Assembly (NCBI GenBank): GCA_002964805.2
Contig: PUDQ02000027.1
Location: forward strand, 248,001-312,000
Direction of reading: 5' to 3'
DNA: 64,000 nt
From: Trametes villosa
Lineage: Eukaryota > Basidiomycota > Agaricomycetes > Polyporales > Polyporaceae
Shown here: piece by piece, positions 1 through 11,239 of the stretch
Position numbering within the stretch: position 1 is the first letter of the stretch
Layout of the letters: every line of letters begins with the position of its first letter
Made by a program: the position numbers and the translations under genes
The notes under the pieces: generated by a model
Database searches by the model: none
Told to the model about the DNA's origin: nothing
The model's input: the letters and a program-made list of their open reading frames with translations, nothing else

Positions 1-384
1 CAAGAGTGCAGGGTTCAGTTCGCCTTCCACCCCTGCATCCACACAGTAGACATGAGCGATTGCATAGTATAGCGCGGCGAGACGGGACATACCGGGGATG
101 ACGATAGAGTTGGAGTCCTTCACGAGCGGAGTCCTCGTGGAATGAGCATACGACGGGAGAAAGTCATAGTCGCCGTCGGTATACGCCCAGGTGACAGCCT
201 CGTCGAGGACTTCGGCGGCCTTCGCGACAATCTGGCGCAAGTCCGGCGCGCCCGCATCTTCAGCGTCGCGTACGACGCCGGTGATTTTCTTGAGCAGCGC
301 GAGAAAGGCCTTCTTGTCTTCGTAGTCTTCTGTACCTACCCGCGCGGAAAGCCGTTCAAGGCGCTGAATATGGGAAGCTGGCAT
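1..384 (-). CDS. Hypothetical protein, 3' part cut off by the window edge
   Basis: The first 128 codons of a minus-strand gene are visible, from an ATG at 384-382 to the window edge with no stop. The peptide is mostly amphipathic helix, rich in Lys/Glu/Ala (for example the stretch KKAFLALLKKITGVV near residues 29-43), and has no signal peptide. I do not recognise the family. A GTATGT donor lies at 92-87 and a CAG at 35-33, but splicing there would shift the frame into a stop, so I read straight through. Coding looks likely from the long open frame and regular helix pattern; function is unknown. Confidence 0.5.
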   Translation of the reverse strand, partial: MPASHIQRLERLSARVGTEDYEDKKAFLALLKKITGVVRDAEDAGAPDLRQIVAKAAEVLDEAVTWAYTDGDYDFLPSYAHSTRTPLVKDSNSIVIPGMSRLAALYYAIAHVYCVDAGVEGELNPALL

Positions 385-1333
385 GACTGTCGAGAGTACT
401 CAAGAGAACGAGTTAGGTCCAGGGCGGTGGTAGGAAATTCTTGCTGGCGCTGGAGCGATAAAAAAACACGTAAAGAGACTGCAGCTGGCAGGGGAAAGCC
501 CTCTGCTTACCTTTCGAGACGGGCTACTACTTTAAAAGCGCGTCGCTGGCCAAGCCATCAAACGCGTGCGGTCACGCAGGTGACTTGACGCGCCTCGACG
601 CGTCCCTCCGTGTCGGCGTGCCCACTGCACGACAGCTTTAGTAGCGAGTACCCTGCAGATACATCGCGTAGACTCGAGGACGGGGCGGCCAGGCCCAATA
701 CTTCTGAGAGGGAGGCGCAGACGTATCGCGACGGTCGTGTTTTGAGTAATTGAATGATACAAGCCCGAAGCAGGAACTGAGTAGACCGTAAGAGATAGGG
801 TATATATAGACTAGATGTCAGTACCGCAGGCGTAGAGTGGATATAGGAGTAGTAGGAGCGGGATAGTGCCAAGCTGTTGGGACGAGTCGAGAGATGCAAG
901 GGTCAGTTTCCAACTCAGGCCAACCGTGGGTGGTGCCGGCAAGCCTGAGAATCGAAGCTATTCCTCGGAATTCGGAAGGATCCCTCGCAGTGGTTGGGCT
1001 GGTTAGATTGCGATAAGTATGACTAGTTGGCACGTTGTCCCTTTCATTTTGGGGCGCTGAACAGTGCTCGACGTTGGGCTCAGCACAGTGCAACCGGGCT
1101 TGAGGGGCGATCGAGCACGGGGGGCTGAGTTCAAGTCAAGCCGCATAGATCTGGTATCGTAGGACTCATTACAGCTTTCGTGCTTGGCAAACGCAACGGG
1201 GCGAACTCGATGTCCGTGAAACAACTGAGCTTCGGTCTGCTCAACATATTCTGGAGACGGTCTCGAGGCACCGGGGGAAGGCCGAAGAGAGGGTGTCGCT
1301 GAAGGGCGCGTAGTGGGGGCGAAGTGCGCCACC
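385..1333. other. Intergenic, no gene seen
   Basis: No convincing exon on either strand. It holds the promoter side of the left-edge gene and the 3' flank of the hydrophobin gene; short open frames here overlap each other on both strands and show no family motif. Confidence 0.5.
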
Positions 1334-1938
1334 TCAAAGAGTGACTACAAAGCCGGTTAGTGTCGTGAAATGTAACTGTTTTCAAGAGGTAACTTAGAAG
1401 ACTTACTGGGGATGCAGCCAATCGAGATGAGACCCCCAAAGGAGTTGTTCTCGCAACACACGGTGTGCGCGTTGCTGTATGATCGCGTTCAGTCCAGATA
1501 AATATGAGGATGAAAGGCAGAAAGCTGACCAATTGCCTCCCCCGATACCGATAATGGAGAGCGGTGAGCAGGTCAAGCCGACCTCCACATCGGGGCCGAG
1601 GACGAGACCGAGGAGCCCGATGAGGAGAGACGCAAGAGGGTCATTCGCTTTGGTAACCTTGTTGCAGCACTGAACGGGGCCGGTCGAGCACGGCGAGCTG
1701 GGGCTACCAGACGGCTTCGGCTTGTTAGCAACTAAGGGGGAAAGACGTCAGAATGGCAGTGGGGATGTGGAAGCTGAACAAGGAGCTGACCAGCCCGGGC
1801 CGCAGGGTTGTAGAGTCTAGTCGGGGTGCGCGGCGGGAGGCCGCGCGCCATGCGCTCCGCGTTGGTTCCGAGCGAGGCCGCCTGGACGGTCGCGACGATG
1901 AGCGCGAGGAGGGCGAGCGCGAGGGTGCAGTACTTCAT
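1334..1938 (-). CDS. Class I hydrophobin with an unusual N-terminal spacer
   Basis: A secreted amphipathic protein that self-assembles at air-water interfaces on hyphae and fruit bodies. Exons 1938-1791, 1731-1530, 1474-1407 and 1344-1334 join in phase to give 142 residues. Residues 1-20 form a signal peptide (MKYCTLALALLALIVATVQA). The mature part shows all eight cysteines in the C-CC-C-C-CC-C order; the fifth Cys codon (TG|C) is split by intron 2, and the end reads NNSFGGLISIGCIPITL, typical of class I. Between signal peptide and first Cys lies an Arg-rich stretch with ERMARGLPPRTP, a motif I associate with other agaricomycete secreted proteins rather than hydrophobins. A TATAAA at 2056-2051 lies 113 bp before the ATG. 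The class I call is secure. Confidence 0.93.
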
Positions 1939-2050
1939 GTCGGGCAGGGCGGGGTACAGGCGGCCGCAAGGAAGGCGAAAGGAGCAGGACTGAGACTGAG
2001 ACGGGCAACTCGGCTGGGGGAAAGGGGGCGGCGGAGGAGGGCGGCGCAGA

Positions 2051-2056
2051 TTTATA
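2051..2056 (-). promoter_or_regulatory. TATA box of the hydrophobin gene
   Basis: TATAAA on the minus strand, 113 bp upstream of the hydrophobin ATG at 1938. Confidence 0.6.
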
Positions 2057-5000
2057 CGGACGCGCGATGCACTGACGGCCCGTCAGCACGTTCTGGATGG
2101 CACATCGGCTACGCGGCATGGGCGCGTGTCAGAGTCGAGACATACGCGCGTGCGCCCAGCGCGCTGGCTGCAGTGGCCCGCGCCGGGGAGGGCTTCGCGC
2201 CTCGCAATCGCCGTCGAGCCGCGCGGCGCTGGGAGCGAGATGGACATCGGCGGGAGAGCGATGTGGGCGAATGGGACCCGAGTGCGCCTGGGCGGTGGGG
2301 CTAACGGCGACAGGAAGGCGTCGAGGAAGGACGGCTGGATGACGGCGGTAAGGCTGCTGCCGTACACGCTGCACGTCGCGCGCCACCCTGACGGTGATAA
2401 CACCGCATTCGCGGGTTCTCGCCTGGCCGAAAACTGCACTTAATTGCGCTGCGCCCAGGCCGGAGGAATCGAGCGGGAGATCGAAAGATTACGGTGGGAA
2501 GCGATGGAAGAGAAGGCGGCCAGGAGCCTCGGAGCGCTGGCATGCTCGGTGTCTGCTCTGACAGATCATCATGCTCATCAGCCCGCTGGTTTCTGACAAT
2601 TTCGCGTACCTAGATTACAATCCGCCTATGAGATGCGTCGCTGATGTGTACGGGAACCCGGCATACCCATATGTATTTGCTTGAAGGAGGTTCTTCGGGG
2701 ACCTTCAATGACCGATCGACGGAGCCTCGCACTCAGCCTTTGGAGACTGAGGCATGACGTGTCTACTCGCAAATAGAGCCATAGGCCTGCTGGGTCATAG
2801 CTGCATCAAGCTTGCAAATGAGCCTGGGCTGTGTAGCACCGATGGTGGTGGTGGGGAGAGAAAGACATATGTAAACGCCGATCAAGCGCGGGTCGGGCTA
2901 CGGCATGGGCGCCTAGCGACCTCCTCGTTCTATCTTCTCACGTCGACACCGCCGACTCTTTTCCCCAGCATTTCGTATCTTCGGCCTCACGAACGCCGTG
3001 CTGCACGAACGCGCAATCGATGGCGTGCCCGGTGTATATGGATCTTGAGCGGTCTCTTCAAGACAGACGCTCACTCAGGCTGCGTGCAACTGTAATTGGA
3101 GATCGCCACACCCAACGCCGCCCGCTGTATGCAGGTGTCGTCTAGTGTCTGTTTTTATCGACGACCAGTGCTGGTAGATGTAGGTGACGCCATCTATCTG
3201 TTCACCAAAGATGTCTCCCTACGACGTCGGTCAATTTGCTACGGCGACTCTCCTCATCTCAGGCAGTGCTCCCTTCCTGATTGTTGTGCTAGGTCGCCCG
3301 CTCTCCCTCCCTCTGGCTGTCCTTGCGCGCTGTTATTCGCATTCCGACGCCCTGCCCAGATGCAATGACTCCCTTGGCTGTTCTCACAGCGCCAACCTAG
3401 CCTCTTATGCTCTTCTTGCACTTCCTTTAAGCCCCTAGCTCTATTCTCACTCATCCTCTCCAACAAGGCGCGCGCTCCTGCGTATACGACCGCACATTCC
3501 ACGCTGGCCGCCGAGGCCTATCGCGAGCGCAGCCGCGACTGTGACTGCGGACAGCACGACAAGTCCCCGCGCGGCGTCCTCGCAATGTACCTCGTTCTTC
3601 TAGCCGCGGAAGCAGCGCCAAAGCCCGCCTTCCTTCCGCGCCTCGAAGCGACGGGCGGCGGACGCCCCGCACGCCCGATCCTTTCCCCGAGCGCGGTGCC
3701 TGAGCGAGCTGCAAGCTGCGAGGCGCGAGCCACTGTCCGGCTTCGGCGTGCCCGGACGCGAAGAGCATGACGTGGATCAATACATTCGTGCACCCTGCGG
3801 CGGTGGGATCGGTCCCCGCTCCGCGTCCATCGCAATCGGCGCTCTGGTGAGTGCATCCCCTTCCCATCCGCAGACGGTCCGATTAACCACGCTGCTGGAC
3901 AGGAGGAGAAAGAGCGACTGCTCTCATGTCAGCCTCGTCAGGCACTACCACTGCCAGTGCAGATAGCGCACTGGCTGAGCCGTGTGGATCGCGGTCTGAG
4001 TGCGGCACCTCCAGAGAGCTGGGTCCTCCAGTCTCCACCCCGACCTCAGGTGCTGCTATGGGCAGTAGCAACCCCTCATCAGCTGGGACGCCAAGTCTGT
4101 CCGATGCTAGCCGAGCTGCATCAGTGGCGGCCATAGGCAGGTTACAGGTAAGGCGTCATGTCTATTCTGCGGCGACATTGCGCGAATCCGTCTTGCTGCC
4201 GCACCGCGTTTAGCACGGGAGGCCCTGCAGCACGGGTACCTGTTAATGTGCCTCAGGAAGCCGGCCGTCTGCCACCCCGCTTCCGAATGTGCAGGCACCC
4301 TACGGCAGGCGAAGAGCTGCGAAGAGCCACGGGACCGGCTTCGGGGCGATGCGGGCGCAAGGGGCCTCGTCCCTGCGTCGATGACACAAGCTGTGCGGTT
4401 CAAAGCAGGGATGGCTGTCTGCCTTGGCATCGTTGACTAAGGTGATATATTCCGGATTGCACGCTAGCGAATCGAGGGATGCAACCGGGGCGCTGCAACA
4501 ACTTTCGGAACGCGTGAAGAGCGTCAGGGTAGAAGATGTGAGCCCCTTGAATCATCCCGCGCCGTGAGCGCGGAATGCGAAGGATTCGCCAGATAAGTGT
4601 GTAGGTCATGTTACACGCTCAGCTAGCCCGCAGCACCAGGCTCATTCGTGTCTCCTTATAGAGCGACGTAAGAACGATACTACGGGATAAGAAGAACTCG
4701 CGAGTTTAGCTCTGCGCGCCGGTTGAAAGCTATGCACTCCAATCCAGCTGCAGCTGACTCTTTAAACACATTGTAGCGGATGGCATATCATCACGCATAC
4801 GACGACTGGAGCCCTATGCCTCAGTGTCTCCCAACGAAGCAAGAGGCACGTGTTCAGCTCTCCTCGCCTAGTGCGCATGTTGACGGTAATGAGCTGTTCC
4901 GTACTTCGTCGATGTCCTCTTAGCTGTCATGCGCCCGAAGTCCCTGTTGCATCCAATAACAATCTACCGCAGCGCTTTCCAGTTGACTTCCTCTGCTACA

Positions 5001-5091
5001 GCAGAGCATCTTTGGTCATTGCGGCGCCGCCGTTCAGGTGGATGATCTTCTCTGGCTGGTAGTAGACCACGAGCTGACGAGCATGCAAGGT

Positions 5092-5097
5092 TATATA
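5092..5097 (+). promoter_or_regulatory. TATA box of the first NCFW gene
   Basis: TATATA in the context TTATATAGGC, 86 bp before the ATG at 5183. Confidence 0.55.
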
Positions 5098-5182
5098 GGC
5101 TACACGAGCAATGTAGGCTCTACACGACTTCGATTCTCCACCTTCAAGCCTCAGGCATCCGTCTCCTACCGAGTTAACCAAC

Positions 5183-6034
5183 ATGTCGTTCGCGTCACTG
5201 CCCGGCTCCCTCGCATCCGAGTCCGACGCCATCTCCCTCGCGTCCCAGTTCTCCGCCCTCATCAGCGAGGTCCTCGAGTTCTCCGAGCTTTCCACCGCCT
5301 CCTTCCCCATCTCGGTCACCAAGTGGATAGAGTGCTTACAGCAGCAGCCCGCCGCCGCGTCGCTCCTCCTCCAGTCCTTCGAGATCTTCATGGACACCTC
5401 GCCCGCGGGCGCCGTCGCACGCGCGACGGGCGGCCTGCTCGGGCACCAGTTCAACGTAGTCTCCATCCTCCTCCCCGGCGGGCGCGCGACGCACGTCCGC
5501 GCGGACTACTACGCGATGCCGCCGCCCGGGTCCGATTCGCGCCTCGTCATCTCCTGCAGCGACGACCACGCCGCGCTCACGCGCGGCGGGCACCTCATCT
5601 CGCGCATCGCCGCCCCGCCCTCGGCTGCGGGCGGGCCGACGCTCGCGGCGTTCACCGCGCTCCTCGGCGTCGCGAGCGGGCGCCTCGCGGCGCGGCCGTA
5701 CGGCGTGTTCGGGTGGAACTGCTTCTGGATGACGGACATGCTGTTCTACACGCTCGCGGCGCGGTACGCCGCGCGCTGGCTCGCGGGCGGCGCGGTCCTC
5801 ACGCCCGACGCGCCGCTCCGGCGGTACCTGAGGAGGGAGACGCGCGCGCTGCAGACGGCGGTGGCGTGCGCGACGCCGAACGAGGCCGCGCAGTGGTGGG
5901 CGCAGCTCGCGGGGAACGCGGTGCGCGGGATCCAGGTGCTGTTGACGCAGAACGCGCCGGAGAAGTTTATGATGCACGACGATGAGGTCCGTGACTGGAT
6001 CGAGGAATGGGAGGGCGCGGAGAAGGCGGAGTAG
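5183..6034 (+). CDS. 'NCFW' family protein, copy 1 (unknown function)
   Basis: An intronless 283-residue frame starting at an ATG in good context (ACATGT) 86 bp after a TATA box. No signal peptide or membrane segment. Two conserved blocks are shared with the next gene: a GHQ followed by two beta strands (His88, then VVSILLPGG) and an RPYxVxGxNCFWxxDxLFY block with Cys180 at the start of a predicted helix. It is followed by LTPDAPLRRYL and an acidic C-terminus. The His-strand-strand...Asn-Cys-helix order resembles permuted papain-like folds (LRAT/PPPDE type), but that is inference and no family was recognised. Three other long frames overlap it (5038-5985 plus; 5336-6127 and 4996-5466 minus); I take them as GC-bias shadows because only this frame is conserved in the neighbouring copy. 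Confidence 0.85.
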   Translation: MSFASLPGSLASESDAISLASQFSALISEVLEFSELSTASFPISVTKWIECLQQQPAAASLLLQSFEIFMDTSPAGAVARATGGLLGHQFNVVSILLPGGRATHVRADYYAMPPPGSDSRLVISCSDDHAALTRGGHLISRIAAPPSAAGGPTLAAFTALLGVASGRLAARPYGVFGWNCFWMTDMLFYTLAARYAARWLAGGAVLTPDAPLRRYLRRETRALQTAVACATPNEAAQWWAQLAGNAVRGIQVLLTQNAPEKFMMHDDEVRDWIEEWEGAEKAE

Positions 6035-6439
6035 GGGCTGGAGGAGCTCTGGACGGAAGGCTATCAGACCTCGGAGGTGAGTACGCGTTTTTGATAATAT
6101 TGCGTTGGGCAATGGGGGACTGAACATGCCGATACTTCGTTGCTACAAGTGATCACGGAACAGCAGTGTTGTAGCTGATCGGAAGGCCTGCGAATGTTGG
6201 AGGCATACACCTGTTTCTCGCTCAAGCGATACAACTATGTGCTTCGCGGATAGCCTGCGATCGTACTGCATCGAGCCATGAGGCTGCTGCGCCCAGCAGC
6301 CCTCAGCCGTTTTGCGCTACAGCCTCGGGAACCTCGCTGCATAGCCAGAACGCCAGGTCAACGCCATGAGGAAGGGCAATGGGCTTATAGCCAAGGTCCC
6401 CCCCCCCTCTTGGAGGCACCTCAGCCTGGTGTTACTGAC
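6035..6439. other. Spacer between the two NCFW genes
   Basis: About 400 bp. The frame of the downstream gene is open back to 6278 and contains an earlier ATG there, but that extension is not shared with copy 1. Confidence 0.5.
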
Positions 6440-7339
6440 ATGAAGAAGTTCGAGGCAGTTGACTGTGTAGGCTACAGCTCAACGAGGTCAGGCTCTCAAG
6501 CCGCTCGACGCTCCGCACTCGACACTCTCGCGGACCCAGAATTCCGGCACGCCGCATACGCGCCCCTCTCCTTCGCAGCCTTTGCAGCAGCATGCAAGCG
6601 GCTCCCGACGCAGGCAGAAGCGATCCTCGTCACCTCCGTCGAGATATACAAGATGACGTGGTCGACCGTACCCATCCTGCAGGCCGCGATGGGATTCCTG
6701 GGGCACCAGTACGTCGTCGTGACCGTGCTGCTCCCGGACGGGCGCAGCACGTATATCAAGGCGGACTGTCTCGTCGAGGACCATCCTTGTGCAGCGTCGC
6801 GGCTCATCCTCACCTTCAACGATGACCGGGGTGCGCTCACCACAGACAGCTACCTCCTCGCTCGCATCTCCGCCGCCGCCGAGACTTCTGGCAAGAATCC
6901 CGAGACGGATAGACCCGCGCTCGCTGCCCTCGCCTCGCTCTTCGCAGTGGCGGACGCGCGCCTCGGAACGCGACCGTACCGCGTCCTAGGCAGGAACTGC
7001 TTCTGGCTGGCCGACACGCTCTTCTACGCGCTCGCTCGGCGGTACCCCGCGTATTGGCTCGCAGGCACCCTCACACCAGATGCGCCGCTCCGGCGGTACC
7101 TGCGCGGGACCGCTGGTGCGCTCGAGACGGCACTTGCATGCATGCTGCCCACGGCGGGTGGATGGGCGCGATGCGGCGCGTGGTGGGCCGCGTATGCGGT
7201 GCGCGGGGTGTTGGTGCTCGGCACTTGGAATAAGACGGGGGTGGACCGGTGGGTGAACCACGACGAGGAGGTCGCGGAGTGGATGCGGGAATGGCGGGAG
7301 CGGGAAGGAGGAGAGAAGGACACGGATTCTGCGGGTTAG
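6440..7339 (+). CDS. 'NCFW' family protein, copy 2 (unknown function)
   Basis: Paralogue of the gene at 5183-6034, same strand, 405 bp downstream, so a tandem duplication. I start it at the ATG at 6440 (MKKFEAVDC), giving 299 residues, because the 54 codons back to the ATG at 6278 have no match in copy 1. The conserved pieces are FLGHQ (His89) before VVVTVLLPDGR, PYRVLGRNCFWLADTLFYAL with Cys187, and LTPDAPLRRYLR. Sequence between the blocks differs widely, so the duplication is old. Intronless like copy 1, which is unusual in this intron-rich window. Function unknown; the invariant His and Cys suggest an active or metal-binding site. Confidence 0.83.
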   Translation: MKKFEAVDCVGYSSTRSGSQAARRSALDTLADPEFRHAAYAPLSFAAFAAACKRLPTQAEAILVTSVEIYKMTWSTVPILQAAMGFLGHQYVVVTVLLPDGRSTYIKADCLVEDHPCAASRLILTFNDDRGALTTDSYLLARISAAAETSGKNPETDRPALAALASLFAVADARLGTRPYRVLGRNCFWLADTLFYALARRYPAYWLAGTLTPDAPLRRYLRGTAGALETALACMLPTAGGWARCGAWWAAYAVRGVLVLGTWNKTGVDRWVNHDEEVAEWMREWREREGGEKDTDSAG

Positions 7340-8046
7340 CTCGCGGCGGATACACGGACCTGTTGACGGTGATATCGGATGCTTGAGTTGCTGGACATCT
7401 AGGAACTGTGCATGGGACTCACCTACGTACGGCAGTGCTTCGTGTAACGTATTGCTTCGTGCTACGAAGGTCACCAGTTTTGCAGTACATAAACGGTGTA
7501 GCGAACCGAGTAGTGAGCGTTACGAGAATGACACACCTAGATACTTCGCGAAAGACTTCGCACTTCACGAATGCACCGGTAGTGGGTCACCCGAGGGGAA
7601 GAGTGCGAGGAGCACATGCAAGAAGAGGAAGAGTGAGAAGACGGGACGCGTCCCGCCTGTATCCGTTATTACAGGTATCGCGCTAGGGTAAGTATGCCAA
7701 AAGTACAACCGGGTGCGGGAATCAATCTGCAGCGGGAAAGCAAGAGGCCGGAGTATAGATATATGGTATGCGTGCGTATATGTCTGCAGTCCGAAGGATG
7801 AGGTTTTGAGCCAGGACGGGCCTGAGATTGGGGAGGAAGCAAAGGGATGCAGCAAGCGGAGGAGATGAGGGAGAGATGGAAAGTCGTGAAGGGTGGTCGT
7901 GTCGCGGTCGTGATGATGATGAGCAAGCAATTGGTCTCTCGGGAAGGGCCCTCTGCGAACGGGATCAGCCAACCTGTCTGCCTACCAAAGAAGAACGGAT
8001 GTCACTCACCTAGCCCTTCCACAATGCGCACGCGCGAGATGCGCGG
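7340..8046. other. Intergenic, convergent 3' flanks
   Basis: Lies between the 3' ends of the NCFW gene (plus) and the coiled-coil gene (minus). No exon, RNA or repeat recognised. Confidence 0.5.
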
Positions 8047-10051
8047 TTACAAAATCTCGGTGACGCTCTCTAGCAACACCTTCGGCTTCAGCAACAACGT
8101 CCGATCCGTCCTCGTCCCCGCCTCGCTGGGGTTATCCGACGGCACGCGCGCAATCCCCCCAGCGCCCTCCTGTACAGGGCCGCCCGGCGTGCCCTTCTCC
8201 GCGCTCGACACCGGGCGCGACAACGGCATGCCGTCCCCATCCACGCTCTCTTCCTCGCGCTGCTCCTCCTGCGGCAGCCGGCGGCGGAACGCGAGTCCGA
8301 GCTCGACGGTGCAGAGCACCCTGCAGCGCTCGTTCCCGTAGCCCGCGTACACGTTGTCCATCGTCTCCCAGTCGAACGCGCGCTCGCCTGCTGCGGCCGC
8401 GTCCCTCGGTGCGTCGTCCTCGTCGTCCCGCTCCGCGCGCCGTTCGCGTTCCACCTCCTTCACCCACTCCCGCTCGCGCTGGCGGTCCTTGCCCTTGTCC
8501 TGGTCCTTGCCGCGACTGGCACCATTCACCGTGGCGCCGTCGACGACGCTGCTGCGTCGGCTTGCAGGTACCGAGCGGCACGGTGGGACCCAGACGGCCT
8601 CGAAGAGCCCACTCATAACACCGGTCTTCACGACACTCGAGATACGCTCCGCGCGGGCACTAATGCGGGACAGCGCGCTGCCGAAGCGCGTGCGCAGCGG
8701 ATCGCGGTGTAGGCCTCGCGCGTCGGTGCACCCAGCTAGCGCGAGGATGGCGATGATCCCACGGAGGTTCTTCTCAGTGAGAGTGAGAAGCGGGGGAGGG
8801 AGGGATGAGGTCGATGCAATGGACGGGGGTGCGGAGTTGAATGGGGAGGGGTTCACGGAGTCTGGTGAGGGAGGGTCGGAGGAAGATGGGCGGCGCTGCG
8901 CGAGCAACGTATGTGCATGCTTGTAGGTTAGTGCACGCCAGCGCGAAGTCGTAGGTTGCGGTTCTATCATGTACGTCAGTCAATCCCTTCACGCGCATAT
9001 ACTCAGCGCTCTCACCTTCTCTATGCATGTGCTCGAAAATCAGGCGGAACGCCTCGTCCACCTCTAGCGGGAGCCCATAGCAGAACGCGTTGAGCACGCG
9101 CGACACACACCACACCTCCCATGCCTGGAGAGCGAACTGGACGAGCGTCGGGTCGGCCGCATGCGTTCGATCCTCGAGCAACCTGATCATCTCCGGCCCA
9201 AGCGCGCGCGCGACGACCTCGCGGTCGCGTTCGCGCGCGGCGCTCGGCGCGTGGTCGTGCGCACGTAGGGAGGGCGCAAACTCCTCTGCGGCAGACGCGG
9301 CGAGCTGCACGATCTCCGCATTCAAGTCTGCCAGGGCTTGCAGCAACTGCGCGCCCGACCAGTCGTCCGTCTTCGAGAGGAAGGACTTGAGCGACGCGAG
9401 CTCTTCCGCTTGTGATATGATCGTCTGTCGCGCGTCGCCGTATGTTGTGCGGAGCGCAGTGTACAACACGAGGAGTCGCTTCGGGTCGGAGAGCGCCGCC
9501 TCGGCAGAGTTCGTGGCTGATTGTGACGGCCGAGGGTCTGCGGGTCCGTCCACATGTCCCAACAGGTGTTTGGGGTCGGACAGCACCGCTCCGGCATAGT
9601 TAGAGTTCGAGGATAATTGCGAGTCGGTCGGTCCTTCCAAATGAGCTGTGGTAAGCGTGAGAGGCTGTGAGGAGTCTTGTGGCGTGCATGGCGAGGATGG
9701 TAATGGCGTCGGTGGGAATACCGCGCTCGTCAGGTTAGCTAGCTCCTCGCGAGTAGTCTTCAACTGGTCCCGCAAAGAGGTATTCTCGCGCTCGAGGTGG
9801 TGTATCCGCTGGCGGTACTGCTCCCGTTCGCGCTCCTGCTCCGCCGCGCGAGCAGTACGTTTCCGCTCGCGCTCCTTCTCCTTGTCAAAGTCCCTGGCGG
9901 ACGCGCGCCGCGAGACTTGTGGACTGTGGTGGCTATGGTGCGTGTTGCTTCGAGAGCGATGCGCGTGCGTAGACTCGGCCGGGCCCGTGAGGTCGTCGAC
10001 GATACGCACGGGCGGGAGGAGCCAGTCGACCATATCCCAGAACGAATTCAT
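8047..10051 (-). CDS. Coiled-coil protein of an agaricomycete-specific family
   Basis: Exons 10051-9016 and 8963-8047, joined in phase through a 52-nt GTGAGA...ATAG intron (Glu codon split), give 650 residues. Residues about 50-110 are a charged coiled coil (repeats of KERERKR and REREQYRQR, then HHLERENTSLRDQL). A Ser/Pro-rich linker follows, then a helical domain with DDWSGAQLLQALADLNAEIV near residues 228-247, a motif I recall from an expanded family in wood-decay fungi with no known role. The C-terminal third is Ser/Pro/Arg-rich and ends LLESVTEIL. No signal peptide or catalytic motif. Two tandem-like blocks (LSDPKHLLGHVDGPADP and LSDPKRLL) near residues 160-195 suggest a small internal duplication. 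Well supported as a gene, unknown in function. Confidence 0.85.
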
Positions 10052-10657
10052 CTTGAATAATAGTGGCTGTGGGAGTGTGTCCGTGCCTTGTGGGGGAGTG
10101 TACGGTCATCCGGCGGGGCGTCGCCACAGGGTGTGTGCTATGAGGTAGCCTCTGGTGTCGAGCGTGTGGTGTTCAGCATAGGACGCCTGCAGCGTTGCGG
10201 TGGCGATCGTCGCGGAATGGCGCAGGTGTCGAGATTGGGCGGTATCGTCGAGCAGATCAGGCTGCAGCAGGCTTATCGAGGAAGATATGAACTCGCAGCT
10301 GAGACGAGTGTGGGGAACGGTGACGGGGCGACAGAAGGTGGCGAACACGCCTCGCTCCGCCAACGTGGGTGTCCTTTATGGGCGTCTTTTCCATTTGAAG
10401 CTTGCCGTTTCTCACCACCTCCTGCGCAGGCCTAGCTGTCTTCGACCGCCTGAATAGTCTTCAGGTGCAGGTAATTGCGCGCAAGTACTCTCAATCCGCG
10501 CCCGGAGGTAACAAGCAACATCCGAGGTGGCTGCACGATCATAAGAGGGTGTATGCGCAGACATGGCTCGGATTGAAATTGAAACAGTTGGTGAAGCGTA
10601 TACTAGTACAAATGGTAAGGTAGTCCTTTCAGTCTTGCGAGGCTCTCTCTCGAGTGA
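10052..10657. other. Intergenic
   Basis: Promoter side of the coiled-coil gene and 3' flank of the small mitochondrial protein gene, both on the minus strand. No further gene seen. Confidence 0.5.
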
Positions 10658-11239
10658 TCACGTCCTCTTCGTGGAGGTCTGCGCTGTTTTGAGAGGGCCG
10701 TCAATTTCGTCGCGGCTGTAGGGCGCGTCGCCAGGATGGTTGTGCGACATACGCGAGGTCGACACGCCGGGCTCGACGGGCGGGGGCTCAGTCGTGGTCG
10801 CCGAGTCCGCGGAGTGGTGACGGTCTTTCACGTATTTGACCGTCTTCTCCTGCAGGTCTGCGGGGCTCACGCCAGCCTGGTCGGCCTGAGAGGAAGGACA
10901 TGTGAGCTCCCCAACTTGTGCCAGGCTACGACAACTCGTACCTTGACGGCCGCCTCAGATGCACTCGCGAGGTTCTCGTTCCAACCAGGTGCGTGGTCGG
11001 GATGAGGGGTGGAGGTCTTATGCTGCTCCTTGTTCAGGTTACGCTTCTTCTCCTGCTCGAGTACCTGCGCAGGACTTAGTTGCTGTCCCGGCCACCGCAC
11101 GAACGTGCCAACTCACAGAGGGGTCGTTATCGTGCATGGTGCTCGAGTAGAAGCGAGGCGTCGCGCCCAGCGCGGAGGTCGAGGGGCGCGCAACAGCACG
11201 CTTGAACGCGTTACGAGAGACGGGGATGATGCTTGCCAT
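10658..11239 (-). CDS. Small mitochondrial protein of a conserved fungal family (unknown function)
   Basis: Exons 11239-11117, 11064-10942 and 10885-10658, all joined in phase 0, give 157 residues. The N-terminus has basic and hydroxyl residues without acids up to about residue 34 (RNAFKRAVARPSTSALGATPRFYSS), a typical mitochondrial presequence with a cleavage-like RFYSS. The next part, VLEQEKKRNLNKEQHKTSTP, then PGWNENLASASEAAVKAD, matches my memory of a conserved fungal mitochondrial protein without known function; confirmation needs a database search. The C-terminus is polar. A TATA box at 11323-11330 lies about 85 bp upstream. Confidence 0.85.

Larger units (their letters stand above)
1939..5182. 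other. Long intergenic stretch with no resolved gene
   Basis: GC-rich at 1950-2540 and 3480-4140. Open frames occur, the most gene-like being a Ser/Thr/Ala/Gly-rich frame at 3926-4138 that ends at a GTAAGG donor, but I could not join it in phase to an upstream exon or find a downstream one. It may be the 5' end of an unrecognised gene or a relic. Nothing else was recognised. Confidence 0.4.

Noticed and set aside
33..92. 60-nt GTATGT...CAG intron in the left-edge gene
   Set aside because: Splicing shifts the frame into a stop within five codons, while reading through gives regular helical protein.
3451..4440. Possible multi-exon gene on the plus strand (frames around 3766, 3926 and 4158)
   Set aside because: Donor and acceptor signals exist, but every combination I tried broke phase or met a stop; left as intergenic.
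5336..6127. 263-codon minus-strand frame over the first NCFW gene
   Set aside because: Arg-rich antisense shadow; the plus frame is the one conserved in the tandem copy and has the TATA box.
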